From positions 248,001 to 312,000 of the forward strand of contig CAWIQF010000014.1 in NCBI GenBank assembly GCA_963838205.1: a DNA stretch of 64,000 bases, given 5' to 3'. Origin of the DNA: CAIVVT01 sp963838205. Its GTDB lineage: Bacteria > Acidobacteriota > Terriglobia > Bryobacterales > Bryobacteraceae. Below are positions 17,699 to 26,009 of the stretch, piece after piece. Each line of letters opens with the position of its first letter. Positions within the stretch are counted from its first letter, which is position 1. The translations under genes and the position numbers were made by a program. The notes under the pieces are model-generated. The model did not search any database. It was not told the DNA's origin and worked only from the letters and a program-made list of their open reading frames with translations.

Positions 17699-19505
17699 AT
17701 GACTGGCGGACGCCCACCCTCCGGGGGGGCGCGTGACGAGATGGCGGAACCGGCAGACCCGGGGCTGCCGGATCCCGCATTGGAAGCGCTGCGCGACCGG
17801 GCCGAACGGCTGGCCGGCCCCAGTGACGCCCCGATTCCGGAAGGCTCGGTGACGCTGTCGGCCGAGGCCGTCCGCCAGACGCTGCACGAACTCCAGGTTC
17901 ACCAGATTGAACTGGAGATGCAGAATCAGGAACTGCGCCGCGCCCAGGAGGAGCTGGAAGCGTCGCGGACGCGCTATTTCGACCTGTTCGACCTGGCGCC
18001 GGTCGGCTATCTGACGCTCACCGAACACGGGCTGATCCTGGAGGCCAATCTGGCCGGCGCGAGCCTGTTCGGGGCCTCCAAATCGGCGCTGCTGAAACAG
18101 CCGCTGACCCGCTTTATCGCCTCCGAAGATCAGGACATTTACTACGCCGCCCGCAAACGGCTGGTGGAAACCGGCGCGTCGCAGGTGTTCGAGTTGCGCA
18201 TGCTGAGAAAAAACGCCGCGCCATTCTGGGCGCAGGTGGAGTCGGTGCTGGCCGGCGAAGACCCCATGGCGCCGGTAACGCGCGTGGTCATCAGCGATGT
18301 CACGGCGCTGAAGCAAGCCGAGGAAACGCTGCGGCGGGCGCAAAAAATGGAGGCGGATGCGAACCTGATTCAACTGCAGAGGATGGAATCCGTAGGCCGG
18401 CTGGCGGGTGGGCGTGGCGCACGATTTCAATAACCTGCTGGTGGTGATCAACGGCTATTGCCATCTGCTGCTCAAGGAACTGGCGGCGACCAATCCGCAG
18501 CGCGAAACGATCAAAGAGATTCTGGCGGCGGGCGAACGCGCGACGGAGTTGACGCGGCAACTGCTGGCCTACAGCCGGAAGCAGATATTACATCCCCGGT
18601 CGTTCGATTTGAATCAGGTGGTGACGGGGTTGCAACCGATGCTGGCGCGCCTGGTGGGCGAAGACGTCGAGGTGCAACTGAGCCTCGATACGGGGATCTC
18701 CGAAGTTTTCGCCGACCCGCACCAGATGGAACAGGTGCTGATGAACCTGGTGGTGAACGCGCGCGATGCGATGCCCGACGGCGGCCAGATCACCATCCGC
18801 ACGGCCGAAGTGGAGTGGAACGAAAGTGCCGCGCGGCTGCATCCCGGCGCGGGCGCGGGATGCTACGTCATGCTGGCGGTGAGCGACACCGGCATTGGCA
18901 TGGACGAAGAAACGCGGCGTCATATCTTCGAGCCGTTCTTCACGACCAAGGAAATCGGCAGAGGCACAGGGCTGGGGTTGTCGACCGTCCAAGGCATCGT
19001 CAGCCAGAGCGGCGGTTGCGTGGAGGTCCAGAGCCAACCGGGGCGCGGGGCGACGTTCCGGGTCTACCTGCCGGGCATCCCGGCGCAACCGGCGGAGGTT
19101 GCTCCGCTGCCCGAGGTCCTCGCGGACACAGCCGGCAATGAGACGGTATTGGTGGTGGAGGACCAGGCGCAGGTGCGTAACTATGCGGCTAACGTGCTGG
19201 CCACCTACGGGTACAACGTCATCTCCGCTGAAAGCGGAGCCGATGCGCTGCGCCAGAGCGAACTGGAAGCCGGGCGGATCGATCTCCTGCTGACCGACGT
19301 GGTGATGCCGCACATGCGCGGCCGGGAATTGGCCAGCCAACTGCGGCGCCTCCGGCCGGATATCAAAGTGTTGTTCATGTCCGGCTACGACGACCCTGCC
19401 GAAGGCACCCTGGGCACGCGCGAGGCGGGCACGGGGTTCATCCAGAAGCCATTCACGCCCGATGACCTGGCCGCCAGGATTCACGATCTGTTGGGGCCGC
19501 GGTAG
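17699..19505 (+). pseudogene. PAS-histidine kinase-receiver hybrid, interrupted by one frameshift
   Basis: Read as one gene this is about 601 residues: a coiled coil (HELQVHQIELEMQNQELRRAQEELEAS in the full stretch), a PAS domain (YFDLFDLAPVGYLTLTEHG onward), a HisKA domain with GVAHDFNNLLVV, an ATPase domain (NLVVNARDAMPDG, DTGIGMDEE, GRGTGLGLSTVQG) and a C-terminal receiver (VLVVEDQAQVR, LLLTDVVMPHMRG). One extra G in the GGG run at 18410-18412, inside the codons for GRLAGGVAHDFNN, breaks the frame exactly at the phosphoacceptor His motif. The second half reopens with a GTG at 18408. All catalytic motifs are preserved, so this is either a sequencing/assembly error or a very recent mutation. 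The start ATG at 17699 has GAAAGGA 8 bp upstream. Confidence 0.8.
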
Positions 19506-19605
19506 AGCTGATTCCGGCTTCGGCACAGCGTGGAATGGTGCGCGGTTTCCGAGAACCATTCGATTCGGAGAAGCCACTCCCTGTGGTCTGGGGGCGGTGG
19601 AGGCC

Positions 19606-20433
19606 TCAGCTTCCCAGAAATACGGTCGCGGCGATATTGCGCCAATCCGAATGCGGGCAGGCGGCGGCGAAATCGTCCACTGGGACGCCGCCGTCGGCGA
19701 GCGCCGGCACAGTGGCCGAGCCGGAGACCAGCAGTTGGACCCGCTCCAACTCGCGCATCAGCCAGCGCGTGACTTCGGGGCCGCGCAACAGGTGCGTGAA
19801 GACCGCCGTGGGCGCGGGCTTGACCCGCAGGAACCAGCCGCGCTCGCCGTGCGCGGTCTCAACCACTTCCGCGTCGAACGGCGCTTTCACGTGGATTTCC
19901 GAGCCGTGCACGCGCAGGGTCCAGGCGGTCGCCTGGGCAGCGAGATGTGTGCCGGGAGCCGGTAATTCGACCGCTTCCGGATGCGGCGCGACGCGGCGCG
20001 CCAGTTCGTCCAGGCCGATGGTGAATGTTCCATCGCGCTCGGGCCGGGCCCAGGTGTGGCCGCGGTGATAGTAACGATCGAGCGGGATTACGACGCCCAG
20101 CGAATCGTCGTTGACGCCGGGCATGAGTTGGGGGCCATTGTGGGCTACCAGCGCGGCGTGCCGCTCGCAATGCGCGCAGTCGAAGCCCTGCGGGCAGACG
20201 CGCCCAGGCAGTTCGCCCGTGAAGGAGTGGCGGCAGGCGCGCTCGGCGGGCGGCAGATCCTCGAAGTTCGTGTGCCAGGCGATGGCGGCGGTGCGCTGCT
20301 TGCGGTAGTCCCGCAGCGTGCGCGAAACAGCGACACGCAGAGTGTTCAGGATCACCAACAGGACGGTGTAGAAGAGGCCGAGAAAAATGATGTGGCCCGC
20401 GTCGAGCCGAAAACCGTAATTCCAGGGAAACAT
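19606..20433 (-). CDS. Membrane-anchored GcvH-fold protein with a Cys motif, no lipoyl Lys
   Basis: 275 residues from the ATG at 20433, with GAGGAG about 6 bp upstream. Residues about 12-35 form one transmembrane helix. A cysteine motif follows (CRHSFTGE, RVCPQGFDCAHCERH), a likely metal site. A GcvH-like hammerhead domain starts at YYHRGHTWARPERDGTFTIGLDELARRV and continues through WTLRVHGSEIHVKAPFDAEV and RGWFLRVKP. In true GcvH the motif ESVKA carries the lipoylated Lys; here the aligned LRVHG has none. It is therefore not a glycine-cleavage H protein. It is the last gene of the Qrc-like operon and probably sits at the membrane with that complex. Confidence 0.8.
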   Translation of the reverse strand: MFPWNYGFRLDAGHIIFLGLFYTVLLVILNTLRVAVSRTLRDYRKQRTAAIAWHTNFEDLPPAERACRHSFTGELPGRVCPQGFDCAHCERHAALVAHNGPQLMPGVNDDSLGVVIPLDRYYHRGHTWARPERDGTFTIGLDELARRVAPHPEAVELPAPGTHLAAQATAWTLRVHGSEIHVKAPFDAEVVETAHGERGWFLRVKPAPTAVFTHLLRGPEVTRWLMRELERVQLLVSGSATVPALADGGVPVDDFAAACPHSDWRNIAATVFLGS

Positions 20434-20549
20434 CAATTACTCCTCAGCGCGGCTTGTGCCACGCAAAAAATCAAGCGCCTGCGCGCGGATCCCGGTGCGC
20501 TCGCAGTCGCGGCGCACGCAGGCACAAACCCGGCCGCGGCGGCGTTCAT
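20433..20549 (-). CDS. Possible 38-residue protein between nrfD-like and GcvH-like genes
   Basis: The ATG at 20549 overlaps the stop of the NrfD-like gene (ATGA), and its TGA at 20433-20435 overlaps the ATG of the following GcvH-fold gene. Both junctions look translationally coupled. The product is Ala-rich with one basic patch (SARRRL) and one Cys near the C-terminus, and I recognise no family. Without it the operon would have an unusual gap of about 110 bp. It may be a small subunit or simply a reading frame that keeps ribosomes moving. Confidence 0.35.
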   Translation of the reverse strand: MNAAAAGFVPACAATASAPGSARRRLIFCVAQAALRSN

Positions 20550-21838
20550 GACCGCTCCTTGCGGGCGGCGAGTTCGCGCTCCCGCGGGAATAGCGACAGA
20601 TAGCGGAACGAAAACGAATACAGCAGCACGCCGTAGGCGATTACGGCCAGGAAGGTTCCGAATTCCTGCCAACTCGGGAAATAGGTGAGGAACCGGTCGA
20701 AGGGCAGCGTGGGCACCGCGAGCGTCTGAATGGTCAGAACGAAGCGGTTCAACGCCACGCCGCAGCAGGCCAGCGCGCCGGCCGTCAGCAGCAGGCCGCG
20801 CCGGGCGCGCCATCGGGGTCTCAACAGGAGCAGCGCTGGCAGAAGGCCGAACAGGACGATCTCAGCCAGCAGGATCGCCGTTCCGAAGGGGATCCACTGA
20901 TAAAAGCGGTGCGCCGGAAAGCCGTGCGAGGGCGAAGTGCGGTTGATCCAGATCAGCGTGTCGATGGTTTTGAACAGAACGTAGACGATCAGCAGCCGGC
21001 CGGAGATGCGCCCGAGCACGTCGTAGACGCTGGCGCCGACCAGGGTTTTGCGGCTGAGTTTCTCCGCCAGGGCGGTGATCAGCGCGATGAAACACGGGCC
21101 CACCGCGGCGGCGGAAATCACGAACAGGAAAAACGTCGAGGGCCACACGGCGAAGCCCTCGCGGAAGGCGAACGGGCGCCCGCGCAAAACTCCGTACAAG
21201 CCGCCCAGCGAGCCTTGATGGAAGAACGACAGGAACGTGCCTACGCCGGCCAGGATAGGCATCAGCTTGTGCAGTTCGAACTCGAACACCAGCGCGCCCG
21301 GCGCCTGCCGCAGGCGGCGATTCCGCAGCACCTGCGGGACGTACTCGATCGCCAGCACGCACAGGTAGCAGGTGATGCAGAAGGTCACCTCGGTGAGCAT
21401 CGAATGGACATTGGGATACCAGAACGTGTACCAGAAGCGCAGCGGCTGCCCGACGTCGACGGCCAGCACGCAAACGGCGCCGCTGTAGCAGATGAAGCCG
21501 ATCACGACGGCGCTCTGGATCACCGCGCGCAGCTCCTTGACCCGCAGGATATAGAGCAGAAAGCCGGTGAAGAACGCGCCCGCGCCCAGCGCGATCACGG
21601 TGAGGTCGAGGAAGATCCACAGGCCGAACGCGAACCGGTTATCCATGTTGGTCTGGTTCAGGCCCAGGCGCAGGCACAGATAAGCGGCATAAAGGCCGAA
21701 AGCCAGCAGCGCCGCCCAGGGCGCGATCCACAGTGCGAATTGCGGCAGCGGGCAGCGGTCCAGGCCGCGCTGGATCAGTCCGCGGTCCGAGATCGGCCGG
21801 CTTTCCGGAATCGTCAGCAAGGTGCTAGCCACGGCCAT
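20546..21838 (-). CDS. NrfD/PsrC-family quinone-binding membrane subunit (QrcD-like)
   Basis: 430 residues with about ten hydrophobic helices. The pattern FAFGLWIFLDLTVIALGAGAFFTGFLLYILRVKEL early and the later NRFVLTIQT helix fit the NrfD/HybB/QrcD family. These proteins bind menaquinone in the membrane and pass or accept electrons from a periplasmic 4Fe-4S subunit. The start ATG has GAGGTGA just upstream and lies 14 bp inside the end of the Fe-S protein gene, so the two are tightly coupled. Its place as the fourth of the cytochrome, molybdopterin-like, Fe-S and NrfD genes matches qrcABCD of sulfate reducers. Confidence 0.88.
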   Translation of the reverse strand: MAVASTLLTIPESRPISDRGLIQRGLDRCPLPQFALWIAPWAALLAFGLYAAYLCLRLGLNQTNMDNRFAFGLWIFLDLTVIALGAGAFFTGFLLYILRVKELRAVIQSAVVIGFICYSGAVCVLAVDVGQPLRFWYTFWYPNVHSMLTEVTFCITCYLCVLAIEYVPQVLRNRRLRQAPGALVFEFELHKLMPILAGVGTFLSFFHQGSLGGLYGVLRGRPFAFREGFAVWPSTFFLFVISAAAVGPCFIALITALAEKLSRKTLVGASVYDVLGRISGRLLIVYVLFKTIDTLIWINRTSPSHGFPAHRFYQWIPFGTAILLAEIVLFGLLPALLLLRPRWRARRGLLLTAGALACCGVALNRFVLTIQTLAVPTLPFDRFLTYFPSWQEFGTFLAVIAYGVLLYSFSFRYLSLFPRERELAARKERS

Positions 21839-22565
21839 TCACCTCCTTGCGCGAGGCCTCGCGCACCCACTCGCGCCGCGAGCGGTAGTAGACCTTCGAA
21901 CCGGTGCCGATCGACTCGAGCCAGCGGAAAGCCTCGTTCTGCCGGGCCATCTGCGCGACCGGACTCGCCTCGTCGTTCAGATCGCCGAAAGTGATGGCGC
22001 GCGCGGGGCACGCCTCGACACAGGCCGGCGTGTAGGCCACCGGGCCGCTCTCGCCGCGGGCCGCGGCCAGTTCCCGGGCTTCGTGCCAGCGCCCGTGGCA
22101 CATGTTGCACTTTTCGACTACGCCACGCATGCGCGGCGCCACCGCCGGATTCAGCGCGCGCTCCATGCCGGCCGGCCATTCCGGATCCGACCAGTTGAAG
22201 TAGCGCGCGTGGTAGGGACACGCGGCCATGCAATAGCGGCAGCCCAGGCAGCGTTGTGGAATCTGCCCGACGATGCCCGTGGCGGGGTCCAACTCGACCG
22301 CCTCTTGCGGGCACACGGCAACGCACGGCGTGTCGATTTCGCAATGCTGGCACATGATCGGCACGAAGACCACGCGGCCCTCGTTTTCATAACGGTAAAC
22401 GCGCAGCGGCGTGATGCCGGTGCGGTCGGTGGCACCGGGCGCGGCCGGTGGCACGTTGTTCTCCACCGCGCAGGCGAGCATGCAGGCGCCGCAGCCGTTG
22501 CAGCGGTCCAGGTCCACCACCATGCCGTAGCGCGCGGCCTTCGTTTTGGCGGTTTGGGAAGTCAT
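21825..22565 (-). CDS. Periplasmic-type 4Fe-4S ferredoxin subunit (QrcC-like)
   Basis: 246 residues. Four cysteine clusters are visible: DRCNGCGACMLACAVEN, a second centred on CQHCEIDTPCVAVCPQEA, CLGCRYCMAACPYHARYFNW, and CNMCHGR with the distant CVEACPARAITFG. This is the DMSO-reductase-B/HybA/PhsB arrangement that holds up to four [4Fe-4S] centres as a wire between a catalytic or cytochrome subunit and a membrane quinone site. There is no signal peptide, as expected if it is exported with the Tat-bearing partner encoded upstream. It overlaps both neighbours by a few bases (4 bp with the molybdopterin-like gene, 14 bp with the NrfD gene). Confidence 0.9.
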   Translation of the reverse strand: MTSQTAKTKAARYGMVVDLDRCNGCGACMLACAVENNVPPAAPGATDRTGITPLRVYRYENEGRVVFVPIMCQHCEIDTPCVAVCPQEAVELDPATGIVGQIPQRCLGCRYCMAACPYHARYFNWSDPEWPAGMERALNPAVAPRMRGVVEKCNMCHGRWHEARELAAARGESGPVAYTPACVEACPARAITFGDLNDEASPVAQMARQNEAFRWLESIGTGSKVYYRSRREWVREASRKEVNGRG

Positions 22566-24466
22566 AGCCGCACCACCTTAGTCGCGGCGGCGCGCCACGC
22601 GCCATCTTTGAGTTCACCGAGCGCCAGCCAGGCGTGGCTGGCGGCCATCTCCAGCGCGCCGGTTTGTACGCTGTCGTCCACGCGGACTTCGACCCGGCAC
22701 GCGCCGCAAGCGCTTTCGAGGCGCACGCTCGCGCCGTCGGCGAGCGCCAGGCGTTGGGCGGTTTCGGGGTGCAGGTAGACCAGTTGGACGCTCGGCTTCA
22801 GGTCCGATTCCACCCACAACTTCGTCATCAGCGGCGAGACGTCCGCGCCGAACCAGGCCGTGGGCACCACAGTCAGCTCTTCCGGCGTGGCCTCGAGCGC
22901 GAACGGCGGTTCGCTCACTCCCTTCGTTGAGAGCGTGGCGCGGCTGGGCGCATCGGTCCAGCGCGCGCCCGCCGCCAATGCGCCCCAAAATGTATCCGCG
23001 GTAGCGAGCTTGTCCGGCGCTACCATCTCGCCGGCATGCGAGCGCACGGCCCCGCGTTTGCCAGCCTGAATGGCTGCGGCGCGTTCTTTCAACCGGGCGG
23101 CGAGCGGCGTGGCGTCGCCGGCCAGCCGTCCGAACCATTCGACCGGCTCGATGGCGCCGGCGGCGGGCTCCACCAGCGGCAGTGACAACGCGAAGCGCCC
23201 CGCCGCGGCGTCGGGCGGCGTGGGCACATCCTGTAATCCCTCCAGGTAGGCGATTGCGGGGAGAGCGTAGTGCGACGTTCGAGCCAGGCCATGCCGGCTC
23301 CAACTTGCAGTCACGACCGGCGCACCGGGTGCCAGCTTGGCCGCGATCCATTTCCAGGGCAACGGCGCTCCGGGCGTCGAATCGTCGATAAACAGCAGTT
23401 GCAGCGAGCCGTCGGGAACCGCGCCCAGCGGCGTCTCTGCGGCCAGCGGCCCCCACTCGGAAGGGATGGGCGTCTCTGCGCGAGCGATGATGCCACCAGG
23501 CCGGCCGATGGCCCGCAGCCGCGAATTTAAACACGCGACGGCGCGTAGCGTTTCCTGAGCCGGCGGCCCGAGCACGGGGTGTGTGTCGGCCACGACCACC
23601 GCGGTCGTCTTCAGGAGTTCCTGCGCCGCGGCCGATAACTCGTCTTCCCCAATGCCCGCGAGCGTTGCGGCCCGGCCTAGCGTCGCGCGGTCGCCGTCGA
23701 TCGCGGCGATCAGTCCGGCGGCGAACGCCGTCTCCGCGCCCGGGCGGATCCGGAACCAGCGCTCCGCGCCCAGCGCGGTGGCCGATTGGCGCGCCTCGGC
23801 CTGCCATAACTTGAACTTGCGCTCGGGATTCAGCATGCGGCCCGGCGCGCCCCAGGCTTCGAGCACTGGCGTGCCGAAGCTGAGCAGGATGGAAGTGCGA
23901 TCCAGATCGAAAGCCGGAACGGCGCCGCGGTCCGCCGTGTGGGCGAGCGCGGCGAGCGTGGGGCCGATGGTCGGAGAAACGGTCAGGTAGCGGCCGCCCA
24001 GCCGGGCCAAATGTCTGCGGTACAGAATCGACGCGGTGCGGCCCGGGCGCAGATCGAGCACCGCTACGCTGCCCTTGCTGCCGGCGTCGGAGACGATCTT
24101 TTGCGCCGCTTCAAACGCCTGCTCCGGGCGGCAGCGGGCATTTCCATGCAGCGTCTCGCGCAGCCGCGCCGGATGGAACGCCAGATGATGCCCGCACAAT
24201 CCGGCGGGGCACAGCGGATCGCCCGCGCCCCACAGGCTAACCGGTTGCGAACCGCAGCAACGCGCGCGCACCGCGCAACCCGCCGGGCATAGCGTGCAGG
24301 CGGTCGGTTGATAGGAGATCTCCCCGCGCGGCGTTTTGGGAATCCAGGACCAGTTCTGGCTCCACAACGCGCTGTCGCCAACCAGTCGCCAGGGCAGCGG
24401 CGAGCACACCAGCCCCGCTCCGGCCCCGGCCGCGAATTTCAGAAAATCTCGTCTTACGGTAGCCAT
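22562..24466 (-). CDS. Molybdopterin-oxidoreductase-like subunit with Tat signal (QrcB-like)
   Basis: 634 residues from the ATG at 24466, which begins with a twin-arginine signal (VRRDFLKFAAGAGAG). An in-frame ATG at 24532 would hide it inside the cytochrome gene. A [4Fe-4S] site follows (CTLCPAGCAVRARC and PLCPAGLCGHH). The middle retains the molybdopterin-family phrase SHYALPAIAYLEG, and the C-terminus has the MopB cap domain (HPETAQRLALADGASVRLES). It is shorter than catalytic family members of 700-850 residues, and the body is Ala-rich and divergent. This fits QrcB, a subunit described in sulfate reducers as lacking a working molybdenum cofactor. It could alternatively be a real but unusual oxidoreductase. 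Confidence 0.82.
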   Translation of the reverse strand: MATVRRDFLKFAAGAGAGLVCSPLPWRLVGDSALWSQNWSWIPKTPRGEISYQPTACTLCPAGCAVRARCCGSQPVSLWGAGDPLCPAGLCGHHLAFHPARLRETLHGNARCRPEQAFEAAQKIVSDAGSKGSVAVLDLRPGRTASILYRRHLARLGGRYLTVSPTIGPTLAALAHTADRGAVPAFDLDRTSILLSFGTPVLEAWGAPGRMLNPERKFKLWQAEARQSATALGAERWFRIRPGAETAFAAGLIAAIDGDRATLGRAATLAGIGEDELSAAAQELLKTTAVVVADTHPVLGPPAQETLRAVACLNSRLRAIGRPGGIIARAETPIPSEWGPLAAETPLGAVPDGSLQLLFIDDSTPGAPLPWKWIAAKLAPGAPVVTASWSRHGLARTSHYALPAIAYLEGLQDVPTPPDAAAGRFALSLPLVEPAAGAIEPVEWFGRLAGDATPLAARLKERAAAIQAGKRGAVRSHAGEMVAPDKLATADTFWGALAAGARWTDAPSRATLSTKGVSEPPFALEATPEELTVVPTAWFGADVSPLMTKLWVESDLKPSVQLVYLHPETAQRLALADGASVRLESACGACRVEVRVDDSVQTGALEMAASHAWLALGELKDGAWRAAATKVVRL

Positions 24467-24485
24467 GGCTCGTTCTCGATAACTC

Positions 24486-25046
24486 TCATTTGTGGCAGTC
24501 CAGGCAGGCATAGTGCCGTCCGCCGCGCTCATGACAGCCGATGCAATTGTCCATGCGCATCCCGGCGTGGCCTGGCCGGCCCATCACATCCCGGCTGTAG
24601 CCGCTGATGCGGTTCACCTCGGCCAGCGGCAGTTTGTCCGATTTGCCCTGGCCGTCGTGGCACTGCTCGCAGCGGAGTTTGCCGCGTTGGATGTGCACGC
24701 CGTGCGGGAACCACGTATTGTCGGGCTCGCGCGTGTAGGCCAGCCACTGTGGCTCGCGATTGGGGGTCACATAATCCCGGACAAACTCGGCTTCGGCCTT
24801 GGTCTGGCCCATCACGGCGCTATGACACTCGGCGCATTTCGCGATGGTTGGAATCCCTGAGAAACTCCCGTCCGCGCGCAGGGCGTGGCAGTCCGTGCAT
24901 TGCATGCCGCCCTTTTCGGCGTGGACCTGGTGCGAAAAACTCACCGGCTGCGCCTCGTGCCGGTACAGCAGCCGCGGCGTCATCATCCACGCCGCCGTGG
25001 AGGAGAGCGCGGCGCCGGCGGCGAATAGGATCAAGCCTCGAATCAT
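24486..25046 (-). CDS. Membrane-anchored pentahaem c-type cytochrome (QrcA-like)
   Basis: 186 residues with an N-terminal anchor helix (residues about 3-22) and five CxxCH haem sites: CTDCH, CAECH, CEQCH, CIGCH and CLDCH. Additional His residues (FSHQVHAEKGG, FPHGVHIQRG) are probable distal ligands, as in class III/c7-type cytochromes. In Qrc the cytochrome subunit accepts electrons from periplasmic cytochrome c3 and hands them to the Fe-S/NrfD arm; QrcA of Desulfovibrio is described as hexahaem, so this copy has one fewer recognisable site. The gene overlaps the upstream GcvH-fold gene by 4 bp (ATGA) and is followed after 19 bp by the molybdopterin-like gene. Confidence 0.9.
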   Translation of the reverse strand: MIRGLILFAAGAALSSTAAWMMTPRLLYRHEAQPVSFSHQVHAEKGGMQCTDCHALRADGSFSGIPTIAKCAECHSAVMGQTKAEAEFVRDYVTPNREPQWLAYTREPDNTWFPHGVHIQRGKLRCEQCHDGQGKSDKLPLAEVNRISGYSRDVMGRPGHAGMRMDNCIGCHERGGRHYACLDCHK

Positions 25047-25990
25047 TCTTCTTCCCCTCTCCGGCTGTCGTGCCCTGGCAGCGAGCGCGTGGATTCCGCC
25101 GCGGGCGACAGGAAAGCGTTGAACAGCGACAGCGCATCGCGGCGCGGGAGCGTGGCCAGCAGGCCGCTTTCGAAGACGCCGCCGTCGGCGTAGCAGCCGC
25201 TGCGCGTCTGGACGAATTCATTCAACCGGCGCGACTCGTCCTGCATCCATGCGGCGGCTTCCGCCCCGGTTCGCAGGCCCGCGGCATCGACTCCCGTGCC
25301 CGCAAACATCCACCCCCGGCCATACGGATCGCTGGCCAGCCGCGACGGGTCCGACCGCAGCACCAGGTTGCAGGCCGTGACGTGCATCGGGCGCGGGAAG
25401 GCCACCTGCCAGTCGTGCCCGCGTACCCGCAGCACCGCGCCCGGCTGGCTTCCGGCGGCCACGCCGCCCGCGGCTCCGCTTGTTCCCGGTAGTGTGAGGA
25501 ACTCGATCGCTTCCACCGGCCCCAGCAATCGCGCGTACAGCGCATCCAGGCCCACGTGGCACACGCCATCTTCCGCCACGTCCAGCCACATGTGGTTGGC
25601 GGTGTATTTCAACGCTGGCGGGATGGGCAAATCCTCGTCCCCGTACGCATCCTGGCCGGAGCCGCGCTGCGCCGAAGCAGCGCTCATTTCGAGATACAAG
25701 TCGCAGTACCGGTAAGCGCCGCTGCCGCAGCGCGAGACCGCGGTCTCGCTCCACGGCACCATGCGCATCACCGGCGCCGCCGAGCAATACTGCATCAACG
25801 ACTCGGACAAGTGTGGGCACGCCGTCGCGCCCGCCGCGGCCTGCCCCAACCGCCGAAAGGCAGCGCATTCGGCGAATTGCGGCGAGGAGCACAACTCTCC
25901 CGCCGCGGCGCCTGCCAGCGGAATCAGCTTCCGCACGGACGCCAATTGGCACGAGCGCACCTGGACCTCGCTCAGAAAAGGGCAGAGCAT
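25043..25990 (-). CDS. Cys-rich GcvH-fold protein, no lipoyl Lys
   Basis: 315 residues. The first 100 residues hold about nine Cys in a duplicated pattern: CPFLSEVQVRSC and later CPHLSESLMQYC, then SRCGSGAYRYCDLYLEM. This looks like a metal- or cluster-binding module. From residue about 130 a GcvH domain is recognisable (KYTANHMWLDVAEDGVCHVGLD, and DPYGRGWMF matching the DPYGEGW of H protein). The lipoyl-Lys loop ESVKA is replaced by LRVRG, so Lys becomes Arg. The C-terminal 60 residues are unassigned. There is no obvious signal peptide. It is the second gene of the operon, overlapping the cytochrome gene by 4 bp, and pairs with the other GcvH-fold protein at the far end. Confidence 0.78.
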   Translation of the reverse strand: MLCPFLSEVQVRSCQLASVRKLIPLAGAAAGELCSSPQFAECAAFRRLGQAAAGATACPHLSESLMQYCSAAPVMRMVPWSETAVSRCGSGAYRYCDLYLEMSAASAQRGSGQDAYGDEDLPIPPALKYTANHMWLDVAEDGVCHVGLDALYARLLGPVEAIEFLTLPGTSGAAGGVAAGSQPGAVLRVRGHDWQVAFPRPMHVTACNLVLRSDPSRLASDPYGRGWMFAGTGVDAAGLRTGAEAAAWMQDESRRLNEFVQTRSGCYADGGVFESGLLATLPRRDALSLFNAFLSPAAESTRSLPGHDSRRGEEE

Positions 25991-26009
25991 AGCCGTCTCG
26001 GGACCCGTT

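Noticed and set aside
19606..20433. Annotation as glycine cleavage H protein
   Set aside because: The lipoyl Lys is absent, there is a TM helix and Cys motif, and no gcvT or gcvP is nearby.
22562..24466. Reading the MopB-like subunit as a catalytic molybdoenzyme such as polysulfide or tetrathionate reductase
   Set aside because: It is shorter and more divergent than those enzymes, and the gene order with a small multihaem cytochrome fits Qrc better. Not excluded.
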